Positions 43,945-52,627 of a stretch of DNA of 62,023 nucleotides are shown in pieces. A program made the position numbers and the translations under genes. How positions within the stretch are numbered: the stretch's first letter is position 1; each line of letters begins with the position of its first letter. Source of the DNA: Lautropia sp. (lineage in GTDB: Bacteria; Pseudomonadota; Gammaproteobacteria; Burkholderiales; Burkholderiaceae_E); NCBI GenBank assembly GCA_030523825.1, contig JAUNHU010000002.1, forward strand, positions 3,657-65,679, read 5' to 3'. Below the pieces are notes generated by a model, which ran no database searches, was not told where the DNA came from, and worked only from the letters and a program-made list of their open reading frames with translations.

Positions 43945-45510
43945 ATGCAACGAGCACAAGCCATTGAGCAACTCAAGAACCACGGTCAGTGGGACGTGGT
44001 CGTGATTGGTGGCGGTGCAACGGGGCTGGGGGTGGCGCTGGATGCTGCCACCCGTGGCTTCTCGACACTGCTGCTGGAGTCACACGACTTTGCCAAGGGC
44101 ACGTCCAGCCGTTCCACCAAGCTGGTGCACGGCGGCGTGCGCTATCTGGCGCAGGGCTACATCGACCTGGTGCGTGAGGCGCTGCGTGAGCGGGGCCGAC
44201 TGGCCCGCAATGCGCCACACCTGTTCAAGACGCAGGCTTTCATCATTCCCGGCGAGCATGCCTGGACTGCGCCGTATTACACCTTCGGGCTGTGGCTCTA
44301 CGACCAGCTCTCGGGCAAGCTCAGCATCGGCAAGACCCGGCACCTGTCGCAGCGCGAGGCACGCGAGCGCCTCTCGGGCGTGAAGGATGAAAAGCTGCAC
44401 GCCGGCGTCTGCTACTACGATGGCCAGTTCGACGATGCGCGGCTGGCGCTGTGCCTGGCGCAGACCACCGTCGATCATGGCGGCACGGTACTCAATTACT
44501 GTGAAGTCACCGGCCTGAAAAAGACCGATGGCAAAGTCACCGGCGTCGTCTGCAAGGACATGGTGAGCGGCACCGAGTACAACGTCAGTGCCCGCTGCGT
44601 GGTGAACGCCACCGGGGTGTTTGCCAACCCCATCCTGGCAATGGACGAGCCGCACGAAAAGCCGCCGATCCTGCCCAGCCAGGGCGTGCACATCGTGCTG
44701 GATGCCGATTTTCTGCCAGGCGAAGATGCGCTGATGGTGCCCAAGACCTCCGACGGCCGCGTGCTGTTTGCCGTGCCCTGGCATGGCAAGCTGGTGGTGG
44801 GCACCACCGACACGCTCATCGATCAGCCGGCCTTCGAGCCCAGGCCGCTGGAGCAGGAGATCGAGTTCATCCTCAACACGGCGAAGGACTATCTCAAGCG
44901 CGCACCCACCCGTGCCGACGTGCGCAGCGTCTTCGTCGGCCTGCGCCCGCTGGCTGCACCCAAGGCGGAGGGCAAATCCACCAAGGAAGTGTCGCGCAGT
45001 CACCGCATCGAAGTCAGCAAGTCGGGGTTGGTCAACATCTTCGGCGGCAAGTGGACCACCTATCGCCAGATGGCCGAAGACGCCCTCGATGCTGCCATGC
45101 GTCAGGGCATCCTCACCCACAAACCCTGCCGCACGCACGACCTGCATCTGCACGGCTATGTCGGCCCGCAACAGCATCTGGATGACACGCCGCTCACGCT
45201 CTACGGCAGTGATGCCGACGCCATCATGAAACTGGCGGCCGACAACCCCGAGCTGGCGAAGCAGGTGCATCCGGCCTTCCCCTGGACCTGGGCCCAGGTG
45301 CAGTGGGCGCTCGACAACGAGCTGGTCGAGTCGCTCGAAGACGTGCTGGCCCGTCGCCTGCGCATGCTGTTCCTCGATGCGAAGGCTGCCGAGACATCGG
45401 CACCGGCGGTGGCCGACTTCATGGCAAAACGGCGTGGCTGGGATCAGGCACGGCGCGATACCGAAGTGGAAGCCTTCCAGCAGCTCTGCAGGCAATATCA
45501 GCTGAGCTGA
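43945..45510 (+). CDS. glpD: Aerobic glycerol-3-phosphate dehydrogenase
   Basis: Membrane-associated FAD enzyme oxidising glycerol-3-phosphate to dihydroxyacetone phosphate and passing electrons to quinone. 521 residues. The FAD motif is VVVIGGGATGLGVALDAATRG; further signatures are GTSSRSTKLVHGGVRYL and FGGKWTTYRQMAEDALD. It follows glpT after 11 bases and is ended by a strong terminator at 45574-45613. Confidence 0.96.
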   Translation: MQRAQAIEQLKNHGQWDVVVIGGGATGLGVALDAATRGFSTLLLESHDFAKGTSSRSTKLVHGGVRYLAQGYIDLVREALRERGRLARNAPHLFKTQAFIIPGEHAWTAPYYTFGLWLYDQLSGKLSIGKTRHLSQREARERLSGVKDEKLHAGVCYYDGQFDDARLALCLAQTTVDHGGTVLNYCEVTGLKKTDGKVTGVVCKDMVSGTEYNVSARCVVNATGVFANPILAMDEPHEKPPILPSQGVHIVLDADFLPGEDALMVPKTSDGRVLFAVPWHGKLVVGTTDTLIDQPAFEPRPLEQEIEFILNTAKDYLKRAPTRADVRSVFVGLRPLAAPKAEGKSTKEVSRSHRIEVSKSGLVNIFGGKWTTYRQMAEDALDAAMRQGILTHKPCRTHDLHLHGYVGPQQHLDDTPLTLYGSDADAIMKLAADNPELAKQVHPAFPWTWAQVQWALDNELVESLEDVLARRLRMLFLDAKAAETSAPAVADFMAKRRGWDQARRDTEVEAFQQLCRQYQLS

Positions 45511-45573
45511 GTCCTGCACGGGCAGCCGGGCGTGAGCGTCCTGGCTGCCCCGGTTCTTCCCGGGTCATCCCCG

Positions 45574-45613
45574 CGCCCGCAGCAGTCGTTTCCCGGCTGT
45601 TGCGGGCGTTTTT
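45574..45613 (+). terminator. Rho-independent terminator of glpTD
   Basis: CGCCCGCAGCAG (45574-45585) pairs with CTGTTGCGGGCG (45597-45608), 12 pairs with one G-U, loop of 11, followed by TTTTT. A second hairpin GGGCAGCC/GGCTGCCC lies upstream at 45520-45550. From 45614 to 45908 I see no gene; TATACT at 45744-45749 is a weak -10 candidate for tamA. Confidence 0.88.
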
Positions 45614-45908
45614 CTTGCCTTTTTCCTGCGCATGACCTCCCTCTTTCCACGCCGACTGTGGCACGCATGCCGCAGTCGGAGACTGCTGGTCAGGGGGATG
45701 AGCGCGCTTACCTCTGTTGACCTTTGCGCTGCCATGCACGCTCTATACTGTGCCTCGGACTCGCTGCCCGTGTGAGCCCCTGCATCGCGGTCATCCCGTG
45801 TCCATTCATGCGGAATCGTGCCTCCCCATCCGGCGGGCATGACTGACAAGGCAGGTTTCGATCCCTGTCTCTTCCCTGTTTCATCTCCTGCGCCTACCCA
45901 ACTGATTG

Positions 45909-47954
45909 ATGAATAAACGGGCTCTGGACGGTCTGACCGTCGTATGCCTGCTCCTGCTTTCGGGGCATGCTGCCGTGGCAACGGCATCGGAACCTCCTGC
46001 CGGGGTTGCTGACGGGCCGGATGTCTCGTCATCCGTCGAAAATGCCGGAAACGAGGCCGGGGGTACGTCTGCGGACACAGAGGCCCATGATGAGCCGCTG
46101 GCAGCAGAGGGCGGCGCCGGGGGCGCTGTTGGCAGTGTGGAACCTGCCCCCGATGCCGGAGGGAATCGGGACGCTTCCGCCGCGGACAGCCGCAGGCAGA
46201 GCAAGGGCGTCGGGACGCGGATTCGCCAGCAGCTGAGAAAACCCATCGAGCAGGTGCGCGAGGCACTTGAAGGCGATCGCCCCAATTACCGTTTCACCGT
46301 GCATGCGCCGCCCGAGTTCGTCAGCCAGATCCGCGAAAGCACGCTCGTCGGGCGCTGGCAATACCGCAGGGATTACGACCCGGTTCAGTTCGTCGGGCTT
46401 GTCAGCAAGCTGCATGACGAGGTGCTGTCCATCGTGCAGGCGCAGGGCTATTTCGCGCCCACCATCGACATCGACGATACCAGCGATCAGGTCACGGTGC
46501 GGCTGAACCCCGGCCCGCGCACGCGCGTGTCGGAGCTTTCCATCGACATCAAGGGAGATGCCACCCACATCCGGGCGCTGCGCGACGTGCGTCGCAATCT
46601 GGGCATGGGGGTGGGAGATCCCTTCGTCAGCGGTACCTGGCAGAGTGGCAAGACCGCCATCGTCGCGGCCATGCGTCGTCAGGGCTTCCTGCGCGCGCGC
46701 GTCACCCACAGCGATGCCCGTATCGACGCCCGCACCGGCAAGGCCGTGCTCAAGGTCGACATCGACCCCGGCCCCCGCATTGCCTTCGGGGAGGTCAACA
46801 TCCAGGGGCTGGAACGCTATCCCGAGAGCGTCGTCGACGACCTGAAAACCTTCAGCGCCGGCGATCCCTACGACGAGGAAGAACTGCAGAAGTTCCAGAC
46901 GCGCCTTGGCGAAACGGGCTACTTCAATTCGGCCAGTGCGCTGCCCGACCTGCTGTCGCTGCAGGAGCACCCCACGCAGATGTCCGTGCCCATCAACGTC
47001 ATCGTCGACGAGGCGCCGCAGAACCGCGTCACCTATGGTCTGGGCATCAGCACCGATGATGGTGTGCGCGGTCAGCTCGGCTTCCAGGATCTGAACCTGT
47101 TCGGCATGCAGATGGAGGCGGCGCTGGTGCTGTCGCAGCGTCGTCAGCGCGCCTTCACCAATTTCCGTACACCTTACGACGCCAACGACCGTTATTACGG
47201 TTTCGGTGGCCGGGTCGAACGTGAAACGGTCAACAACCTCACCTCGCTCAAGAGCAACGTCTATGTGGGGTACGGTCAGCGCGAGCGCGATATCGACGCC
47301 TTCACCTTCCTGCAACATCAGCTGGAGAGCGACACCTACCGCACCACCGGGGCCCGTGACAGCGTGAAGGCGCTGGTGCTGGGCAAGGCATGGTCCGTGC
47401 AGCGCTTCGATTCCGAGCTGAATCCCAGCCGGGGTTTCGGCCTGAAGTTTGAAATCTCCGGGGCCAGCCGGCGTCTGCTCAGCGATCAGACCTTCACCCG
47501 TTATTACGCCAGTGCCATCGGCTTCCGGCCGCTGTCAGACAAGGGGTTCTGGCGCAATGGCGCGTTGTCCGCGCGGGTCGAGCTGGGTGTGGTCAATGCC
47601 AGCAGCCGCGACAACATCCCCAGCGAGAACCTTTTCTTCGCGGGGGGCACCCAGTCGCTGCGCGGCTACCGTTACCGCTCGCTCGGCCCCACCGTCGATG
47701 GTGCCGTGGTCGGGCAGCGCTACCTTGCCATCGGGTCGCTCGAATACCTGCACCGCATCACGCCCATCGTCTCGGCGTCGCTGTTCTACGACTACGGCAA
47801 CGTCGCCAGCAGCTGGAAATCCTACTCCCCGGTTTCCGGCTATGGCCTGGGCGCGCAGCTCACCACCCCCATCGGGCCGGTGCGGCTCGATCTGGCCTAT
47901 GGGCAGGCCGTGCATCGCTACAGGCTCCACTTCTCCATCGGTTTCAGCTTCTGA
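45909..47954 (+). CDS. tamA: Translocation and assembly module TamA (Omp85 family)
   Basis: Outer-membrane beta-barrel that works with TamB in envelope assembly. 681 residues. The signal peptide ends near AVATAS and is followed by ~95 residues of disordered Ala/Gly/Asp/Glu-rich sequence not seen in E. coli TamA. POTRA-like domains occupy about 120-350 (LHDEVLSIVQAQGYFAPTID, MRRQGFLRARVTH). The C-terminal barrel has the Omp85 signature FAGGTQSLRGYRY and ends in a Phe (HFSIGFSF). tamB starts four bases after its stop. Confidence 0.93.
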   Translation: MNKRALDGLTVVCLLLLSGHAAVATASEPPAGVADGPDVSSSVENAGNEAGGTSADTEAHDEPLAAEGGAGGAVGSVEPAPDAGGNRDASAADSRRQSKGVGTRIRQQLRKPIEQVREALEGDRPNYRFTVHAPPEFVSQIRESTLVGRWQYRRDYDPVQFVGLVSKLHDEVLSIVQAQGYFAPTIDIDDTSDQVTVRLNPGPRTRVSELSIDIKGDATHIRALRDVRRNLGMGVGDPFVSGTWQSGKTAIVAAMRRQGFLRARVTHSDARIDARTGKAVLKVDIDPGPRIAFGEVNIQGLERYPESVVDDLKTFSAGDPYDEEELQKFQTRLGETGYFNSASALPDLLSLQEHPTQMSVPINVIVDEAPQNRVTYGLGISTDDGVRGQLGFQDLNLFGMQMEAALVLSQRRQRAFTNFRTPYDANDRYYGFGGRVERETVNNLTSLKSNVYVGYGQRERDIDAFTFLQHQLESDTYRTTGARDSVKALVLGKAWSVQRFDSELNPSRGFGLKFEISGASRRLLSDQTFTRYYASAIGFRPLSDKGFWRNGALSARVELGVVNASSRDNIPSENLFFAGGTQSLRGYRYRSLGPTVDGAVVGQRYLAIGSLEYLHRITPIVSASLFYDYGNVASSWKSYSPVSGYGLGAQLTTPIGPVRLDLAYGQAVHRYRLHFSIGFSF

Positions 47955-47957
47955 TCT

Positions 47958-50900
47958 ATGGCGTCCCACGAGAACATGCCCGGTGCGGCATCTGCACCTT
48001 CCGGTTCGTCCCCGTCGCGCGCCCCGGCGGCTGAAGCTGCCATGTCCGCATCATCGGGGCAGGCGGGGGCAGCGATTCCTGCAACGGGCGGTCAGGCAGA
48101 CGATGCCTCACACCCGCCGATGAGGGCCGGAGGCGCACCCGGCGGAGCGCCGGCAGGCACGCCGCCCGGAAAGCCGGGGAGCAGGCGTCGTCGTCCGCTG
48201 TGGCGCAGCATCCTGCTCTGGTTCATTCGCCTCATCGTCGTGCTGGTGCTGCTCATTGTGGCCGCCCTGATGTGGCTGGGAACCGAGACCGGACTGGGCT
48301 ACGCGCTCACCTGGACGCAACTGCTGCTGGTGCGCTTCAACCAGGCGCTGGTCATCGACCAGGTCGAGGGCAATCTCTGGCGCGGCGTGCGCATCGGCCG
48401 CTTCGAGTGGCGCGGCGCCAACATGATGGTGCGCGGCTCGAAACTGCATGCCTACTGGTCGCTGCGCGCACTGTTGCGGGGCAAGGGCCAGATCAATGAG
48501 CTGAGCGCCGAGACCTTCACCGTTCAGCTGCCGCCGCCCGCCCCGCCCAAGCCGCGTGTCGACTTGCCCATGCCGGGCAATCTGGGCCTTCCTGTCCCGG
48601 CAGAACTCAGAAAACTCCGGGTGGGCCACTTCGAGCTGCTGCCCGCCGATGTCGATGGCAAGACGCCTGCACCGCTGCTGGTGCTGAAGGATGTCGATGC
48701 CAGCTTCTCGCACAGTCTGGGGCAGTATCAGATCACCTCGCTGTCGCTCACCAGTCCGTGGGGCCGGGTCGAATCCGCTTCGGCGAAGATGGACACCGCA
48801 CCGCCGCACGCAATCGAAGCCGAGGTGGTGGCCGATGGTCAGGCACAGGGCTGGCCCTTCAGGCTCACGCTCGCTGCCGATGGCGACCTGAACCGTCTGC
48901 CCCTTGCGCTCACCGGCCGTGTCACCGGCGGCGAGGCCGACATCGAAGCGGTAGTGCAGCCGCTCAGGCGCATGCCCGTCGAGCGCCTCAAGGCTCGCCT
49001 TGCCAACACCAATCTGGCTGCGTTCACCGCCCTGGGCAACCTCCCCCAGACCCGCCTCAATCTGGATGCCGACATCCAGCCCGAGGCCAACAACGACGAA
49101 GGCTGGCAGGGGCGCTTGATTCTGGTCAACGGCCTTCCCGGCACGCTGGCCGAACAGCGCATTCCGTTGCGTGGTGTCGAGACCGGCATCCGCTTCACGG
49201 TTCCTCCCGCCGAAAGGTTTGCAAGCACTTACATCGGTCTTGATGGCCTTGTCATCGAGCTTCCTGTCACGCAGGGCACGGCAGGAAACGGTGCTAATGG
49301 CACAAATGGCGCCAGAGCGGGGTCTGCCATTCAGGTCGCGCCGCGCAATGAAGCCCGCATTGCCGGACGCCTGGAAACCTGGCCCGGCCAGTCGATGAAG
49401 CTGCCCGGCATCAGCCTGCCCCTCATCAAGGGCAACCTGAAAATCTCCGAACTCGATCTGGCACCGCTGGCAGCCAGCCTTCCGCCCACGGCCCTCAGTG
49501 GCCAGGTACAGGTCGATGGCCAGAAGTTCCTCGTGGACATCGGTCAGACGGTGGGCCGCATGCGTACCCTGCTGCCAGACAGCCTGCAGCGGCTGGCGGC
49601 CGACGCCCAGGTGCGGCTGGCCGGCACGCTCGACGAGCGCTGGCTGAAGCTCGACGAAGGACGGGCCGCGCTCGGACAGGAATACCTCACCGCCACCGGG
49701 CAGGTCTCCGTCAACAAGCCGCACGAGCTGAAGCTGAAAGGAGGGCTGCGCAAGCTCGACCTGGCCCGCTGGCTGCCGCCGTCGCTGCCCATCGACGCCC
49801 TCTGGCGTGAAGGCAGCGTGGGCGCAGACTGGGCGGTGGATGGCCGCCTGTTGGCACCGGGCCAGCAGCTGCAGGCACGGCTCGATCTGGTCGATACCGT
49901 CGCAGCCGGCCACCCGCTGCAGGGCGGGCTGCGCGGCCGCGTCGACATGGATGCCGGCTGGAAGCTGTTGTCCCTCACCGGCCTCGACCTGAACCTGGCC
50001 CACGGCGACATCACCCGCATCCAGGCCAACGGTGCGCTCGGTCGGGCAGACGACACGCTGAGCCTCAAGGCCGGTTCCAGCAACCTGAGCAGCCTCGACC
50101 GGCGGCTGGCTGGCGGCATCGACCTGAACGGGCAGTTGCAGGGCAGTTTCGACGCCCTGGAGGCGAAACTCCGCGGCAAGGCGCAGACCCTGGACTTTCA
50201 CGGCAACAACGCCGCAGGCGAGCCCATGCATGCCGGCCTGAAGGCGCTGGACCTGCGCCTCGAAGGCCCGCTGTCCGTGCAGAAAGCCGATTCACTCAAC
50301 AGACCGCTGGACGTGAGCGTGTCGGGCCAGAACCTGCGTTACAACCAGCAGGTCATCGACCGCCTGCGTCTCACGCTGTTCGGCAGCCTGGCGCAGCATC
50401 AGCTCAGCCTGGTGGCGTCGCAGAACAAGGATCGCGTCACCCTGCAGACCGACGGCAAACTCCTCCTGCCCCGTGAGGGCTTCCGCTATCAGGCCGACAT
50501 CGAGACGCTCGACCTCAGCGGCCGTGCCGCCATCCGCCTGCAGGAGCCCACACGCCTGAACCTCTCCGGCAAGGGGCTCGACACGGCCAACATGCACCTG
50601 TCCCTGCTGGGCGGCCGCCTGCATCTCGACCAGCTCGTCATGGACTGGGCCAACGGCCTGAAGATCGACACGCAGGGCTCCCTCGACGGCCTGCAACCCC
50701 TGCAGGCCCGTGCGCTGGCCGGACTGGATTCGCGCGAGGACGTGGGGCTGCTGCAAGGCGTGCGGGCCAGCGGCAACTGGAACCTGCGCCTGAACACCGT
50801 GGACGATATCCGGGGCTCGGTCAATCTGGGCCTGCGCGAAGTGCCCGATGCCAACGGCAAGCTGCGGCTGGGCCTGCGTGCCAACAATGGCGCCTCCATG

Positions 50901-52370
50901 AACTTCAACGGACAGGCACTCGATGGCAGGGTGCGTCTCGACCTGCCCACCATCTCATCGCTGAACCTGTTCCTCGGCTCCGATCTGGCTGTGGATGGCG
51001 CCGCCAGCCTCGATGGCACCATCGGTGGCACCCTGAAGGCACCCCGTGTCGATCTGGCCGTGAAAGGCACGGACCTTGCCGTCCTGCAACGCTCGGCCGG
51101 CTTCTCCCTGCAAAGCGGCACGCTCGATGCGCACCTCGACAACGAGGGCCTGACCCTGCGCCAGCTGCGTTTCCGTGCGGGCGAAGGCAGCATGCTCATC
51201 CGTGGCGGCGCCCGGCTGGTGCAGCGTGGTGGCACGGGCGAAGCATCCCTTGCCGGCAGTGTCGACGAGATCGAAGCCAATGCGCGCCGTCGTCAGGGGG
51301 CGGCAGCACGTCGGCAGGCATCGGTGTTGCCCATGGACGGCAACTTCGATGTGGTGCTCGATCACTTCCTCGTGCCCATCGGCCCCGGCCAGAAAGTCAT
51401 CGTCTCGGGCGAAACCACCCTCAGCAGCAACGAGCGCGGCCTCTCGCTCACCGGCAATGCGCGGGTGGATGAGGGCGCCATCGACATCCAGAGTTCCTCG
51501 GCGCCCACCTTGCCCGGCGACGTGAAGGTGGTTGGCGACAGCACCCCGCAGGATCAGCCCGGCGCACAGTCGGACGACGCCAGCCTGCGCATCCGCAGCA
51601 ACCTCAAGATCAACCTGGGCGAGAAGCTCAACATCAGCGGCAATGGTGTGCAGGCGCGTCTGGGGGGCAACCTCGCGGTCACGGGTTTCCTGCCCGCCAA
51701 CCCCCAGCTCACCGGTGTCGTCAACATCCTCGATGGCAGCTACCGCGCCTACGGCCAGGACCTGAAATTCACCCGCGGCATCATCCGCTTCAACGGCCCG
51801 GTCGACAATCCTTCGCTCGACCTGCGCGCAACCCGGCCCTTCCTCCCTGTCGAAGTGGGCCTCGCCATCACCGGCCTGGCCAACAACCCGCAGGTTGCGC
51901 TGGAATCCAAACCCTCGATGAGCGAAACCACCAAGCTCTCGTGGCTGGTGCTGGGGGTGCCCCCCGAAGAAGCAGGTGGCGCCGCGCAGTCGCTCGCACT
52001 GCAACAGGCAGGCACCCTGCTGCTGGGCGGAGACCCCGGCAGCGCCTCGCCGTCGCTGGCCGACCGCCTCGGGCTCGATGTCCTCAACTACGGCTATGCC
52101 TCCGACACCGATGCCGACACCAACATCCAGTCGGCCATGACCCCCAAGGCAATGGCCGGCCAGTCCGGTGACGCCGACTCCGCCGAGGCCGGCGTCGTCT
52201 CGCTGGGCAAGCGCATCAACGACCGCCTGTTCGTCAGCTACGAGAAAGGCGTGAGAGGCGTCTGGCAATTGCTGCGCATCCAGTACCGTCTGGGCAAGGG
52301 CTACATCGTGCGTGCCCAGACCGGCACCGAAAACGCCATCGACCTGCTGCGCTCACGCAGCTTCAACTGA
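47958..52370 (+). CDS. tamB: Translocation and assembly module TamB
   Basis: Inner-membrane anchored AsmA-like protein of 1,470 residues forming a long hydrophobic groove for lipid or protein transport to the outer membrane. The first ~75 residues are a cytoplasmic low-complexity extension ending in SRRRRP, then the single signal anchor (about 80-105) and WTQLLLVRFNQALVIDQVEGNLW. Repetitive beta structure fills the body. The C-terminal DUF490/TamB domain is clear: VTGFLPANPQLTGVVNILDG, FNGPVDNPSLDLRATR, and LSWLVLGVPPEEAGG. It forms an operon with tamA. Confidence 0.94.
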   Translation: MASHENMPGAASAPSGSSPSRAPAAEAAMSASSGQAGAAIPATGGQADDASHPPMRAGGAPGGAPAGTPPGKPGSRRRRPLWRSILLWFIRLIVVLVLLIVAALMWLGTETGLGYALTWTQLLLVRFNQALVIDQVEGNLWRGVRIGRFEWRGANMMVRGSKLHAYWSLRALLRGKGQINELSAETFTVQLPPPAPPKPRVDLPMPGNLGLPVPAELRKLRVGHFELLPADVDGKTPAPLLVLKDVDASFSHSLGQYQITSLSLTSPWGRVESASAKMDTAPPHAIEAEVVADGQAQGWPFRLTLAADGDLNRLPLALTGRVTGGEADIEAVVQPLRRMPVERLKARLANTNLAAFTALGNLPQTRLNLDADIQPEANNDEGWQGRLILVNGLPGTLAEQRIPLRGVETGIRFTVPPAERFASTYIGLDGLVIELPVTQGTAGNGANGTNGARAGSAIQVAPRNEARIAGRLETWPGQSMKLPGISLPLIKGNLKISELDLAPLAASLPPTALSGQVQVDGQKFLVDIGQTVGRMRTLLPDSLQRLAADAQVRLAGTLDERWLKLDEGRAALGQEYLTATGQVSVNKPHELKLKGGLRKLDLARWLPPSLPIDALWREGSVGADWAVDGRLLAPGQQLQARLDLVDTVAAGHPLQGGLRGRVDMDAGWKLLSLTGLDLNLAHGDITRIQANGALGRADDTLSLKAGSSNLSSLDRRLAGGIDLNGQLQGSFDALEAKLRGKAQTLDFHGNNAAGEPMHAGLKALDLRLEGPLSVQKADSLNRPLDVSVSGQNLRYNQQVIDRLRLTLFGSLAQHQLSLVASQNKDRVTLQTDGKLLLPREGFRYQADIETLDLSGRAAIRLQEPTRLNLSGKGLDTANMHLSLLGGRLHLDQLVMDWANGLKIDTQGSLDGLQPLQARALAGLDSREDVGLLQGVRASGNWNLRLNTVDDIRGSVNLGLREVPDANGKLRLGLRANNGASMNFNGQALDGRVRLDLPTISSLNLFLGSDLAVDGAASLDGTIGGTLKAPRVDLAVKGTDLAVLQRSAGFSLQSGTLDAHLDNEGLTLRQLRFRAGEGSMLIRGGARLVQRGGTGEASLAGSVDEIEANARRRQGAAARRQASVLPMDGNFDVVLDHFLVPIGPGQKVIVSGETTLSSNERGLSLTGNARVDEGAIDIQSSSAPTLPGDVKVVGDSTPQDQPGAQSDDASLRIRSNLKINLGEKLNISGNGVQARLGGNLAVTGFLPANPQLTGVVNILDGSYRAYGQDLKFTRGIIRFNGPVDNPSLDLRATRPFLPVEVGLAITGLANNPQVALESKPSMSETTKLSWLVLGVPPEEAGGAAQSLALQQAGTLLLGGDPGSASPSLADRLGLDVLNYGYASDTDADTNIQSAMTPKAMAGQSGDADSAEAGVVSLGKRINDRLFVSYEKGVRGVWQLLRIQYRLGKGYIVRAQTGTENAIDLLRSRSFN

Positions 52371-52384
52371 GCACAGCCCGCCGG

Positions 52385-52414
52385 GTGAAGCGCTGTTACC
52401 AGACAGCGCTTCAC
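52385..52414 (+). terminator. Perfect 12-pair hairpin after tamB
   Basis: GTGAAGCGCTGT (52385-52396) pairs with ACAGCGCTTCAC (52403-52414), loop TACCAG, 14 bases after the tamB stop. No T-run follows; it may terminate with Rho or protect the 3' end. Confidence 0.55.
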
Positions 52415-52429
52415 CTGGCCGTGTGCCTG

Positions 52430-52489
52430 GGGCATAACGAAACAAGGGGGATCGACGAGATCGAATCCACCCTCGGCCATGGGGCGTTG
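52430..52489 (+). pseudogene. 60-base remnant of the SRPBCC gene
   Basis: This stretch aligns with 55083-55140 inside the SRPBCC gene, with one 2-base gap and about ten substitutions. It keeps the codons for a GIDEIESTLGHGAL-like peptide against VIDDIEFTLGYGAL in the intact gene. No homology is visible on either side. It looks like a decayed copy left between tamB and the lipoprotein gene. Confidence 0.55.
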
Positions 52490-52627
52490 AGACCTGAGCG
52501 CTTCCTTCCGTGTGCTACCAAAAATGAGGAATGGCTGACCGCGAGCTTCGGTGTAGCGTGTCTTTTCGTCAAAGAAACACGAAAGACACGCAAGAGTGTC
52601 AGATACCGAGGCAAAACGAGGTTCGTC

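Noticed and set aside
50955..52268. Minus-strand frame opposite tamB
   Set aside because: Shadow of the TamB C-terminal domain.
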